From Amphimedon queenslandica (lineage: Eukaryota; Porifera; Demospongiae; Haplosclerida; Niphatidae), in the NCBI RefSeq assembly GCF_000090795.2, contig NW_003546261.1, positions 207,298 to 271,297 on the forward strand: a stretch of DNA of 64,000 bases, given 5' to 3'. Both the position numbers and the translations under genes were made by a program. Shown piece by piece: positions 1 to 13,400 of the stretch. Position 1 is the first letter of the stretch. Every line of letters begins with the position of its first letter. The notes beneath the pieces were generated by a model that was given only the letters and a program-made list of their open reading frames with translations, ran no database searches and was not told where the DNA came from.

Positions 1-2
1 AA

Positions 3-745
3 AGAAGTACCGATCATTGTAAAGTTTTAGACTTGGAAAGTAAACTATTGACAATTAAGGAACAAAATAGGAGCTTTGAGGATTGTATTAAATCATTGCA
101 ATCTAACTTAAATGACAAAACTACCAGTCATAATGAAACTTTGATGCATGTATCAAAATTAAAGAAAGAAAATGAAGGTAATTTTTATTTCATGAGGATT
201 TATTTTTTGTAATTTTAGATATGAAATCTCATTATGATCAGATAATTAGGAAGTTAACCAGAGACAAAGAAGAAGCAGCAACCTTATATTCTGAACTTAA
301 GGAACAATTAAAATTAATGTCACTTGAATCAAGAAAGTGGCAGCAACAAGCTGCCTCTTTTGAAAAGGCAATGCGTGACTCAACAGTAGATATGAAACAT
401 GGCTTAAGGTATATGTTTATTATAGTTAATAATAGTGCATTCATAGTCATAGTATTATAATGTATAGGGGTCAGGCAGAGAATGAATTGATTGCCAATTT
501 GAAGAGAGAACTGGCTTTAACACAAGGAAAACTTGTATCACTAGAAAAAGTAAATTACAGCTACATGTACTTGCACATGTACAGTGTACATTTATATATG
601 TAGTACATGTATGTGCATGTCTTTATGTTTGTGTTATGGTTATTTTAATTATTTTTAGGAGTTCTCTATGTTCAAGAAGCACAGCAAAGATCAGCTTGAA
701 CATGAAAGGCAGCTAAACTCTAAATTGCGACACCTTGCATTGTAA
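3..745 (+). CDS. Coiled-coil protein, C-terminal exons only (gene runs off the left edge)
   Basis: I do not recognise this gene. Four exons join in phase: 3-177, 219-408, 468-549 and 659-745, ending in TAA. The three introns are 41, 59 and 109 bp with GT-AG ends. The visible 178 or so residues are rich in Lys, Glu, Gln and Leu with heptad-like spacing and no Pro, so they should form a long coiled coil, ending with the residues KLRHLAL. Upstream exons lie outside the window, so the start is unknown. No enzymatic motif is visible. It lies tail-to-tail with APC, 264 bp from its stop. A centrosomal or ciliary coiled-coil protein is possible, but that is a guess from composition only. Confidence 0.72.
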
Positions 746-1009
746 TAACATGATGTACAAATAATAATTATTTATTTTAAAAGATTAATTAGAAATATTT
801 AATAGCTTGCAAGTGGTACAGAAATTAAATTTAAGATACAAAATTACATTTAACAATATTAATTTTAACAGAAAGAACTTTCACATATAAGTGAGAAAGG
901 TCATACACCAATACAAAACACACATTAAAAATAATTAGTACTAATTGACTGAACATGCTATTATATGTACATGTTTCTTTTATTGTACATAATTAATGGA
1001 CATCAGCTC
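746..1009. other. Tail-to-tail intergenic region between coiled-coil gene and APC
   Basis: This stretch should hold both 3' UTRs. For APC on the - strand, an AATAAA signal (TTTATT on the + strand near 976-981) lies about 30 bases past the stop. The rest is AT-rich with nothing else recognisable. Confidence 0.5.
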
Positions 1010-4000
1010 CTATTCTGCTCCCCCAGATGAACTGCTATTACTGTGAGAGCGGGACACATCTGATCGTGCTACTACAATATCATGAGCTTCGGAGATAGGT
1101 TCCAGTCCATCTTGTGATGGAGTTGTTCCATCTAATGCTAAACCACTTGTTCCACTAGCACGAGCAATATCAGCTGTCAGAATCTTGTGTTGATATATGT
1201 TGGGAGAGAGTTTGGATGGAGATGGAATAGAGGGACTTGCAATGCGTCTCACACTCTCTCTATCACGAACGAACTGATCAGCAATTGAATGGTCTGAGGT
1301 TTCAGAATCTGGCTCTGATGGATTTCTGTAGTGACAGTGAGATACTTCATCTTCCAATTGATCATCAATCTCAATATCCAGTTCATCATAAGCCACTTCC
1401 ACGTTACCAGCATTACGCATCATCCCATCTTCGGTTGGCAGCTGAGGGCTCAACCCAAGACTAGCTCCACTGACTGACTGAAACTCTGAATCACATGACT
1501 CTGACTGAGAGTAAGAGTAATTGTGCCCATTGGAGAGTTTCACTGAATGACCACCTCTACTGTGCTTCTTGTGTTGCTGGTGATGCATTGATGGATGGAC
1601 CTGAGAAGATGGACCAGTGTGGCTCATTGCTTGTGAGCGATGGTGATAGTCAGTACTGGTAACATCATCTTGTTTGGCAACAGGACGATAATTCATCCAT
1701 TCATCATCATTAGGTTGTGGAGCAGAAGATACACGACTAAACCTTGGGCCATTGATGAAATCATCACTTTTGTAATTCATCATACTGTTGCTTGGTGGTT
1801 TTTCTATACTTCCTCGTGACGAAGACATTTTGTATAAAGAATCTCTCAAGCTAATGCTAGATTGGTGGGCTGAAAAATTTGGTTTAGAAGCAGATGAACC
1901 AAATGGTGCACTACTACGACCAGATCGTATATTTTCAATTGATGCATTTGGTCCACCCGTTAAAGCCATTGTGCTTTTCGAGTGTGTCTTCTGTGTTTTC
2001 TTAGCTTGAGATGACGTGGAAAGATCAGATCTTGATGTCCAGCCTTGACTTTGACCAAAGGCAAGTAGATTACGCAAAGCCCCACGAGCGTTCTCTGATA
2101 TATTCTTTTGAGGAGATGTTTGTAGGATATCCAATAGAGGTATGCAACCTAAATCCCAAAGCAGACTTTGGTTTTCTGGGCATCGTGCTGATAGATTCCA
2201 CAAAATACCAGTAGCATTGGCAAGTACAACTTTGTTTCTGGACTTTAAATGTTGTACTAATTTATCCAGCCCACCAGCTTCACGAAATCTTGTGCGATAC
2301 TCTTGCTCTTGTGATATAACATTAGAGAGGTTTCGCAATACTCCCCCAACATTTTCAACAATGACAGTGGTGCCAGAGGGACTATTGAATGAAAGAAGGT
2401 GAACAAGGGTCTCGACTCCATGTGGCTTTTTGCATATCCTGTAACGATTATCGATAGAGTGGGCCGACATATTCCAGAGGGCACTGGTGATGTGCTGAAT
2501 TGTGGTTTCACTGCTGGCTCGTTCGACAGCTTCCATTAAGACAACTACAGCTTGGCATTTCATTAAACATTCCTTGATATCAGGGGTAGCCTTACAGGAG
2601 AGATTACGAATAACTTGTGCTCCCTTTGACATAACTTGTTCATTGAAAGAGTAGAAGTGGCTCATAAGCGCATTCAGAAAATCAGGAATGCTGCAAAGGG
2701 CAAGCTTATTGTTGACATCTCCATAAGTTAAATTGATTAAAATGGTGATGGTCACAGCTATTATTTCGGATGAATGGCCAATGATGTTATCCTGTTTCTT
2801 AGGAAGGTTATGATCACAAATGAGGATATCGGCTATGGTTTGTAGCCCTCCTAGATTTAGAATTGCTGGACGATGAAGTTCTCTTGAGCTTGAGTACTTG
2901 AGTAACTTTCTCAGAAACAGCAGAACACTATTGCATGACTTTTGAAGAACCTCCAATTCATCTGCTGTGACAGGTTCTTGACAATGGACAGTGTGAATAA
3001 ACTTAAAGAGCTGATCACAGTGAGCCCTTATCTTATTGAGTGTGCTAAGGACTGATCTTTCACAATGGCGGACTTTGGAATTGGGATTAGATTCGACTAT
3101 GTTACGTAGAGCTTCAAGACCTTTGGACTTCACTTCCTTCTGATCCTTTGAAGGAATATCCTTGTTGTGAATTATTTTGATCAACTGGCTCATACAAGTT
3201 GACTGTCTAAGGACACTGCATGTTTCGCTAGATTGAGAGAGCGCAAGTAAAAGCTTCACAGCATCAGCATCCGATTGTGATGATGTAGAAAGAGCAGACA
3301 TCATTGACATAACCACATCGAGTTTCATTGAAAAGGAATCTCTTTCACCCTTGTCATCTTTCTGCTTTGATCTTTGTCTCTGGCCTTCTCTCCTAGACAC
3401 ATGTGAAACATTACGAGAATCTTCAGATGAACCACGTGAATTCCTCTTTGATGACATAGGCTGATGGTGATACGACTTGCCGTTATATACAGAATCTTCC
3501 TTATATAACGAATGGTGACGTGATGGTAAAATGTTTGTCGTACTACCGGGATTACTGTTGGACAGTGATGGACGTGGCAATCGATAAACATAACTGCTAC
3601 GACTAGAAGTCGTTGATTGACTGAGGTTTATTGAAGATGGAAAAGATGCATCACTGGCGGGACCTGAACCAAGGCGATGGTGAACAGATGACGAAATACT
3701 GGCATTATCACTGCTTGATGTAGGTGAACTGGGCTTGTACAAACCATGAGGATAAGAGTGATTGTGACCAGCAGAATGACTAGTAGATTGGGAGAGAGGA
3801 AGTGAAGTAGCACTGGACTGTCCTCCTAGGAAATCGCTTTCTTGACTAAGCTGAAATGGCAGATGACGAGGAGGAGGTCTCAATCTGTGATGACGTCTTG
3901 GTCGTAAAGCCTCAAGCACATCAGCTGTACCTTCCAACTGCTCCTCTGCTGACACCATTGAAGAAGAGCGAGGCCCTCGTCCAAATGATAGCTTGTCATA

Positions 4001-7000
4001 ATATTCCCCATGCTCATATGGACTGAGATCCTTATTGGCTCCAGAACTACTCGTACTATGTGACTCATTCTCAAACGTTTCTCTAGTTAAAATAGAGTGC
4101 CTTGGTACACGGCCAACTGGTACTTGAGACTCTGGATATGATGCAACTGATTCGACAGGACTACTCCACTGCGATGAGGAATTAGCTATTCCAGATATCT
4201 AATAAAGGAAGGGAAAGTTGTTTTAGTACAATAGTTATGCTTGACCACAACATTCATCAGGATTAACTATATACACTCTTGTCATATGCACAATGCCTAC
4301 ACTCCTACAGATAGCTGGCAAATATTTATGCTACTCCCACACCCTCCCACTAATCTGTCTATCCACCTCCACATAGTCTACAAGGCACTGCATCACACTT
4401 CATTACAACAAAACCACAACATGTTGTGGTTTCCTGTTAAAAAAGAAAATGAATACTTGTGAAAGAAATCTGCTTCATTGCTGGCCTTACAGGACAATAA
4501 TCTTTCTACTCATGCTGCTGGGATATTATGGGTGTATTGGCAAGGGATATGATCCAGGCATTCTCAAATGTCATAATTAATGAGTGTTTAGTCTGGCAAT
4601 AGCAGATTTTAAATTAAACAACTGCAGTGTACATTTGTATAATTAGAAGAATAAAATGCCACTTATGTCCCCATGGGCTATGTATTACATTAAGAACCTG
4701 GTTGTGATGCTTAGTGTCATAGCAACAATAAATATACATGTATGCATTGAAATAATGTAAATAGTAACTAGGAAAACAAAATCTTCATACATGTTCATTG
4801 TCTACATGTACATGTACATGTACATTGTATATCATTGATACACAATGATATTCACAAAAACATAACATGTGTAAATGAACTTACTTGACTATCAGGTGAT
4901 GAAGATAAGTGAGAATTTTGATACATTTTAAGACGTTCCTCAATTTTAAAAAGTCGTTCATTCCATATCTGTTCAGAACGCTTAGCATCTTCTGGAGTGC
5001 CAATTTGATCATACATCTGTTGCATTATTTCAGTAATAATACGCTGAACATTTTGAAACTGCAAAATGAGGTTTATTATTATTAAGAATCAATATGATTC
5101 AGCTTACTTCAGGAGAATGTGGTCCAAACTTCTGTTGTTCAGCTACAGCTTTAGTGATTTCTTCCACATAATAACGCTGTGTACTTCGAAAGTGACCCTG
5201 CTCTTTTAGTATAGCTTCTCTAACAATAAAGAGAAAAAAATGTAATATTTACTTTATTCTCTATAATTTCTGATTACCTTTCTTGAATCAAATTATCTCT
5301 TTGTACTTGAGCAGACATTACAGGGTTTCTGTGTATACTCTGGTGGATCTGAGTCTAAATAAGACAAAGGGTTGATAGGCTAAATACAACAGTAATCATA
5401 ATGTTAGACAAAATGAAAAATGGTTGCTACATGCAGTTCATAACACTTGATTAAAACCTATTGAATTATGACAACACTGGTCAGATATTTATTACTGTAC
5501 TCAGTCAAAACAAGAATCATTTATTGCACAAACAAATGCATGGATGCATGAATATACACGAATACAAGAGACACGTTCAACATCAATAACAAGTGTCCCA
5601 GGGCTATAAACTTGTCAAACCAGTTTGGCTGGCTGACAGTAAAATTCTAATATGAGGGCAAATTCATCAGTAATTTTGACCATGTTAAGAAGCAACAAGT
5701 GTGTACCGATGGTGAATATCACAAACTGAAGTGTTATGAATACAACTGAAGCTACTATGAATATTGGCGGTTCACTAAGCAATAAGAGTAGACACAAAGG
5801 CTACCGTTACTATAGCTGTAAAATTTACATAACCACCCTAAGTGGACTAATGCCATGGGAGTAGGTAACATTTGTTAAACATATAGTTAGTTGCAACTGA
5901 GCTGTGTGGTAAAGCAACAACAATACAATGAGAATAATAGGAACCACAAATTTTCAACAAGTGACATAGTTAACATGTAGGTGCCAATCATTGAAGTTAT
6001 CTAGTATATGTATAGCCAGTTTAATAAGACATAACAATCTTTACTTTGATGTCCTCTACCAAAATATTGTGCTTGAGAAAATAGCACTCAAATAGTCAAA
6101 ATACTTTCATGAATAAATGACAATTCAGTGGGATGCACTCATGTTTCCAAACACAAAAGTACGATATAGTTCATTAATGATAAGGAAGGAAGGCCCAGCT
6201 ACTTTTCATGATGATACCATATCTGAGTTAAATTACTTGTCACAACACATGAAGGAAGGGTGTTAAGTATAAACATTAAGTTGTCATAGGTTTCATGTCT
6301 GATGGTAATTTGAACCTCCACCAATATCCCTTGACATGTGTTTCAACCACAATGTCCAGGTGGACAGTGGTGGCATTGGGAGTGACTACTTGTGAGTGAG
6401 GCTTTGGGCAACTTTGCCAGCTGTATTATGGTCAACATAGCATTGTCCCACATTCATGGTTTCCACAAGTCATGGTATGCAACCCCATTCTCATGTAGCA
6501 CTTAACCTCAGGGATAAATGAAAAATGAATAAGACTAACATTGTTCCCTTAAGAGTTGGAGGAGTAAAATACGTGATAAAAGAGGAGGAGGGTATGTCTA
6601 TTTACTTGTGAATACACTTCATGTAACTTGCTATGAATCTATTTTAACGTACGGACAAACAATTTCTGCCATAACGTTACATGAACTAGCTACATGTACA
6701 TCCATAGTCCATTATTACATAAACATGTCAGGAATTCCATTGATAAAGAGTAACGATACAATTATAGAAGCCAGAAACTTAACTTAGTGTCATAGTGGAC
6801 TATATATACTATCTACCCCACAGCTGATAACTTCAGTTAAAAAGGTGCATGGCTTCACTACTATAGTAAACTCAAAAATTATTATCATAAAACTCACTGT
6901 CGGATAAACACACAATGGACCGCTGTGATCGGTGGATTGGCTTTGAGTGAAGAAAGACGAGTCACCAAAGTATTCTCCAGCTCTACGGCTACCATAAGAT

Positions 7001-7235
7001 CCAGGAGCGGATTCGAGCGCTTGCTGCCCTATCCCGTAGGCGTCTTCGTAGGCAGAAGAGCTTCCAGGAGATATACCACTACTACTTCTTTCTCCTGCAG
7101 GGAAAGAGAAAGGATTTTACAGATAAAGTGCGCCGGCCCGGCAGGGAGTGGCTCAAACAAGCTACAATTATTCATTTCTTCTAAGGCCATGAATCATACA
7201 AAAAATCTAGACAACTCACCCCATGAGTAAGACAT
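1010..7235 (-). CDS. APC: Adenomatous polyposis coli (APC) homologue with a short C-terminal tail
   Basis: Six exons join in phase: 7235-7220, 7094-6898, 5354-5278, 5219-5108, 5058-4885 and a large last exon 4198-1010, giving 1254 residues. The start MSYSWG sits in a 16-bp first exon. Residues about 85-190 look like coiled coil. A Ser/His-rich linker follows. Residues about 484-907 are the armadillo-repeat domain, very close to vertebrate APC (SALWNMSAH, GGVLRNLSN, GILWNLSAR and GALRNLLA motifs). In animals APC scaffolds the beta-catenin destruction complex and binds microtubules. The remaining tail of about 350 residues is Ser-rich and acidic. I see no TPxxFSRxSSLSSLS-type beta-catenin repeats, no SAMP axin-binding motif and no C-terminal PDZ ligand. 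The tail has PSIPSPSK, which resembles an EB1 SxIP site but lacks the Ser/Thr two residues before Ile. Confidence 0.95.
4199..4884 (-). other. APC last intron
   Basis: No exon or transposon ends are recognisable here. It contains a dense TACATG cluster at about 4797-4825. Confidence 0.5.
5355..6897 (-). other. APC intron 2 (1.5 kb)
   Basis: AT-rich non-coding sequence between APC exons 2 and 3. I see no inverted-repeat element or alternative exon in it. Confidence 0.45.
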
Positions 7236-7447
7236 TCTCTTGGCCTAAGGAAGACAACTTCGGAAGAAACTAATGAATGCAAGCTTTCATGATGACTTTA
7301 TGTACATTTCAATGTACGTGGGTGTAAGCCTTCCCTTTGATGATGACGACCGCTTTAACGTTAGCATGCATTATGACAACAGTATTTATTATTAAAATTT
7401 TATTGTTAAGAATACATAAAAGTTCAATTATAATCAATCTTGTGACT
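7236..7447. other. Short gap between APC start and the LRMDA-like gene's 3' end
   Basis: Both neighbours are on the - strand. The gap holds two poly(A) signals for the LRMDA-like gene (TTTATT on the + strand at about 7385-7390 and 7399-7404) and must also hold the APC promoter within about 200 bp. Confidence 0.5.
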
Positions 7448-10400
7448 TCACAAAGTGTCTTCAAGAAGTGGAGTCGTTTCTGTTCGTCTTCTGACCTAAA
7501 AAATTAAATGGGACGTCAATAAATGTAATGTGTACAACTGCTTGTGTTCACTCTAGCGATGACAAATCAAATCAATTACTTCATTCCCAACTACGAAGTA
7601 CCATCTCTCTATATACTCACCATTTAAACTACATAAGCACCGTACTATGTAACTCCAAATAAAAAGCATAATCACCAACTTTTAGGTGTGTCAGTAATAC
7701 CACGCACTTTGCATGTGTGTGTCTAAACGTGTACAATGTATGTGGCCAATTACATTCCTCAGATACTCTCACAAGCACAAGCTTACTATTTATAATACAA
7801 AATTGCTTTGTGACATAAAAGTGATCAGCTTTCACTTGGGCAAATTACCACTACAAATAAGGCATCATACTACATACAGTGTAGTTTCCATTAAGCAAGG
7901 TCTGTGGGTGGGCATGACCACAGGACAGACAAACAAACAATACACCAAACGTCACAGCCACTTTTGCTGACACACCACAGATCAATCAATGTCATGAACT
8001 TGCTATATGATCATTTCACCACACAAACAAGTCCACTCATATCCTTGGTGACAGTGATTGTGAACTAGGATAAAACAGCACAATTAGCCATAATTAAGTG
8101 GTGGGAAATTCAAGCACCAGCACCTGTACAAGTACAACATGCAGATACAATGTTAATTGTAATGCATTACAGGTACATGTATATGCATGTATTGAACATG
8201 TTCATGGGGCACATAATACTACATGTATAATCATACTAAATAATATTAAAGTGACGAAACTATTAACACGAATGAGAAAACACACACCAAATATTAAAAG
8301 TGGTGTTCAAGAAACAAACAACACAAATGACACCATATGACATGGGATAATGATTTTCATTAATTCTGTGGTGCTTATTTATAATTCACAAAATTTTAAC
8401 CCTTACACATGGAAAAAAATAATGAGCGCCAACTACAATGTACTACTTCGAAGCAAATGGAGTAACCACTCCATTTTTTAACACCTGAAGCTATTACTGA
8501 AAATCCAACTAAAAAGATGCCAGCCACAAATACATGTACATGTAGTAGCATGCACCCATAAACATTACCTTAAACTCTAGAGATTTTTTTTGGAAAAATC
8601 ACAAAAAATTACAAACCATAAAGTAAACCAACCACACATACATGTATGCATGTACAATGTACATGCATGCACATGTAGCTATCAATGTGACAATCACAAT
8701 CACATAATCAACAATTTGTACCACAACCAAAATAAGACAAACATGCACACGTACATTTAACAAACAACAATTAATCTAGGCTTTATATCTATAGTGTATA
8801 GCCATAGCAAGAACTATCACACATCAACGTACATGTAATTCTAATAAAAATAAGAATTAGAAGTTAGAAAACAACATGTCTTGAAGAAAATTCCAAGCAT
8901 CCATTTGAGTAAGATAAAATACTGAGAGTATACATGATGGTTGGAGCTCTTGACTAAAAAAGAAAATTCAAATAATTGAAAAAATTTGAAAACTTCATTA
9001 TGACGAATTTAATAACCAGACAACAACATTTCAGTACTTCAATGCACAGAGCCACAGACCATGTTGCATTCAAAAAATCCTGATGTATACAGCTGTACAT
9101 GTACATGTACGTGTAGCTACACCCTACTTGCCATAGTAAGGGCATACATGTACAGTACATGTAAAAGGGGTAGCTGACTAGCTGTCATGTACTAACCATT
9201 GTCAAGAGGTAGTTACGGGATTATTATGTACATGTACATTAATCCTAACAGCATCACATTTAAAGTATATGTACACACAAAACAAAACAGTGTAACAATA
9301 ATGTGGAAGGAGTATATATTGAATATCAGTTACATGTATCATTACATGTAATTTAATTACAGTACATGTACAATAAATTTAAAATTAATTTATGGAAAGG
9401 TATTTTAAAAAGAATGAAACATGATCAATATAATTACAATTCAAACAGCACGAATATAGTAAGATCTTTTGATCACATGTGGTACAAAAAATTGGTAGAG
9501 TACAGCATGAAATTTAAGTATGTAAAAAATAAGAGCACAAATTATGTCAGCGCTCACACATGCATGTACTGAAACAGAAAATCATGCAACAAACTACATG
9601 GTACATGTACATTAATTGTCATGAAGAAGTCATGGTACACAGATAAAATAATTAATGTACATTGTACAATACATGTAATTTGCGAAGCAGCCGCACTTTG
9701 TACATGCCAGCTAGATAATTAATAGACAATTGTAGTGTTACGCATTCATGCAAAACCAAGAGTCCAATTCACTGATGATGTGCATATCATATTCATAGAA
9801 ATCTCAATTAGATACAAATGTACACTATGAGGAGTATTTCTATTTTGAGCTACACCATTAACTAATCATAATTTGATGGAACAATTTTTTAAATGAACTT
9901 CTCCTTTTGTAAAAGAATATACTGTACATGTACATGTACATGTAGGTGCAAATGTAATTAATTTAGAACAAAATGGACACAAACAGTACAGTTTAGTTTT
10001 CTATATGCATGCATGCATACACTGTAAATAAAACTCAATGTCTCATGAAAATCAAAATACTAGTACATACATGTAAATCATGCCATATGGTAACTTGACT
10101 ATGCAAGTACAATCTACATGTACATGATAAGGGATATCTTTCAAAAGAAGTCACATGAAACCAAACATAAAGGGAATCAACCACAATACACATCTCTGGC
10201 CTCTGGTTAAGGCACATAACCTCACCTGGGCAAATTCCCACCATAAAATATCAAAAATAATTTCTGAGTAAATGGCTAAATGCCTATGTACAAAGTATAG
10301 CGGAATAAAATCACACTGTATAGCTAGTGCTTCACTATACAGTGGTAAGTACATGTACATGTACATACTTGGCTAATTGCATTGCAAAGAGATTCAGAAT

Positions 10401-13400
10401 ACCAACCTGATGCTTTCTGGTTTTTTTCCTCTGTGGTCCGAATATCTTACCAGAAGCTTTTCTTTCTTCTTCAGTAACAGGAGTGTCATCCAAAACACAT
10501 AACCGTGGAATTTGACTAATAGTGTAATACCTACATTGTATAGTAGAAATTATAATTATGATAGCAAAAAAAAAACAAAACATGACAACATAAAAGAATC
10601 ATACATTACATTAAAAGAAAGAAAAAATGCTAAGCAAAATCAAAAGCAGTGATTGCCAATGTGTGCTATACACACTAAAATCAAAAAGTAAAAATTGACC
10701 AGAATCATCAGATGAAAATGAAGTGAATGCACAAAACAAATAGCAATAAATCGGAACATTAAGGAAAAATAACAACATACAGAAGCATATTAATCATACT
10801 GACAAGATACATGTACAGTCAAACCTGTCTAAAACGGTCACCTTGGGACATGCATTTAGTGGCTGTCTTATGCAGGTGGCCTTTTTATAGAGATGCCTTT
10901 AAATACAGTTTAAATTATTTTGTACACATTTACTGGCCATAGAAACTATATAACAAGACTTAAAGAACTTTTAGGTACCCCTAAAGACCTAAACTGAGTT
11001 GTATATAGTATTATTTCGAAGGTATTATTTGAGATAACAATTAAAAAAAAATTAATCATTATTAATGATGTAAAAATTAATTCAAAATGGGCGTGGTACA
11101 ATAGGCGTGGCTATCTGGCCGCCTGGACACAGTGGTGGTCTTTATCAGTCTTGATGGAGATTAATTCTGTCAGTGACCGTTAACCATCTTACAGAGTGAC
11201 CGCTGAGACAGGTAAGTTTAGTATTACAGTCATTGTCCAAAAAATTGGGACATTAAATAGTGACCGTTTTAAAGTAGCTGGCTGTTTTAAGCAGTGACCG
11301 TTTAGACAGGTTTGACTGTACAATGTAAGCAAGGTGACACAGCCTGTTTCACTAGGCTCTCTGAAGTAAAACAACAAAGTGGTGAAGAGGATATCACTCT
11401 TCAACACTTAACAGATGTTGCAAGACATAAAAATCAAGTTTAAAGTGCTTAGAATGTAAATTAGGGCTGAAAAAAATAGTGAGATATTCGACTATTCATT
11501 TGTTAAAGCAATATTCAAATAGTTTTTTTGCTATTCGAACTATTCGCCTAATAAAATTATTAGTGGTTATTCATAGATAATAGAGTAAATCTATGTAATA
11601 TCTATGGGTTATTGCATATGTATTAGAGTAAATGAAAGGGATTGGAAACTTCCGTTCGTGGCTGGAAATGCTAGTTACCTATACCGTATTAATTTTAAGC
11701 CAATTTGCTCTAATTAATCGTATGTAAAATTGAAAATGGCTGGAGAAGTGAAGCAGGTAGGCATACATTTCATTAGTTTTTGGTTGCATATTGTCTTATT
11801 TTGCACAGATAACCCTTCAATAATGTAGAGGGACACTCTTTCTACTTGCCCAAGTAGTCTGCTGGGGCAATCATGATGTTTGCAGTTGGAATTCATTGTT
11901 AATCAGCACTGTCAATCATTAATCACCATATTACATGTTTAATTGTATACCGTATAACGCTTTAATTTGGCGGAGTTTTATGTTGGCGATTGGCGGTTTA
12001 CAAGCAGGATCGTCAATATTAAAACCACCAATCATTAATGCGCATGCTCAGTAATGCACGTGTACACAAAAATCGCCAAATTAAAAACCACCAATTACAA
12101 TTTTACAGCAAAATCGCCAAAATAAAGCGCCACCAAAATAAAGCGTTATACGGTATTTTCTGTAATTTATAATCTATATGATTGAGAGTGTGTCAGTGAC
12201 CTCTGGTATGTTCTAAGCATTAGAATAGTGTGATAGTTGATGTCATAGACCATTTAGTTTTTAAGTTAAGGGTACAAAACAAACCTCTCAAACTTAACAG
12301 TAAATTGATCATTACGGATAGACGAAATCATATTTTCAAATGAAACAAAGTGGGTGACCTCCACCTAGTGATGCTCTATTGAATGNNNNNNNNNNAAAAG
12401 GTACAAAACAAAATGTAGTTGCAATCACTGTCAATTAAGAGCAAAAAATCATTGTAAATAATGATGAATGCACTACAGAAGTTGTTTGGGGGATAGAGAC
12501 ATGTTTCCTCTACTTTATTTCATATAAATCATGACAAAAAATGACACTACTGATTAATGACAGCCTTTTACAGGTCACAAACAAGACGCTTTCTTGCTAA
12601 AAGTCGGCAGCCGTTGCTAAGAAAAGGGGTAGCCTGCATCCGTTGCCTAGCAATGTACAAAGTCAATGTAGCAACACGGAAGTTTCCAATCCCTTTGATT
12701 TACTCTATTATCTATGGTTATTGCAAAACTTAACAACCACGCCCACTGCTTGTCACCTGCACAGGCTGCTTTCTTAGTCTGTTTCTTGGACTGTTTACTT
12801 ACCAACTCACTAAATACTGATGCTGTGGGCAGGGAAAGTGGTTATCAATCTCTAAAAAGCCCTGTTTGGCATCATTTTGAAAAGTTTAACACCAAAAAGG
12901 TAGTTTATAATCATTCAGTAAAAGCAGTTCAATTAATCGAATATTCGTTCGTTTAGCATGCCAATTATTCGAATAGTGAAAAATACTATTCGTTTCAGCC
13001 CTAATGTAAATACAATCTAGCTCTACCCATTGTGCCAATTGCACATTACAAAAGATATATGTACACATACATGTAGGACCAAACTCAAACTAGTCTTGCA
13101 TGTATTCTCCAAAACTGATGCAGTGATAAAGTTACATGAATGTATATTGTAAACATATACATGTATACATGTAGTTTAAAAGTTTTAGCACCATGTGTCA
13201 TTTTCTTTCATACAACAAAATGGCTGCTGTGGAGGTAGTGGACCTTCAACTTGTACATGTAGCTACTACTAATTGGGCCAAAAGGCAAGAGTAAGGTTTG
13301 GTTCTTCATCAATTTTTCCTCAAGAACCAATATCAAAAAGGGACAATGCCAAGCCAGTGTGGGATATGAGATTACCATACAGGTACACATAGTAAATTTT

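Larger units (their letters stand above)
11462..13003. mobile_element. hAT-like non-autonomous transposon with 8-bp target duplication
   Basis: The ends are TAGGGCTGAAA...CAGCCCTA and subterminal sequence carries many copies of ATTCGAATA-type words. The flanks 11454-11461 and 13004-13011 are both ATGTAAAT, a perfect 8-bp target-site duplication typical of hAT. Length is about 1.54 kb including a 10-base run of N at 12386-12395. No transposase frame is visible. A second smaller element (11948-12155) is nested inside it. Confidence 0.88.

Noticed and set aside
6925-7230. 101-codon + strand open frame
   Set aside because: It is the antisense of APC exon 2, whose splice sites and phase are well supported.
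8881-8962. Possible last exon of the LRMDA-like gene at about 8880-8960 on the - strand
   Set aside because: An acceptor is present but the reading has no basic or conserved character and no poly(A) signal follows closely; 7448-7495 fits better.
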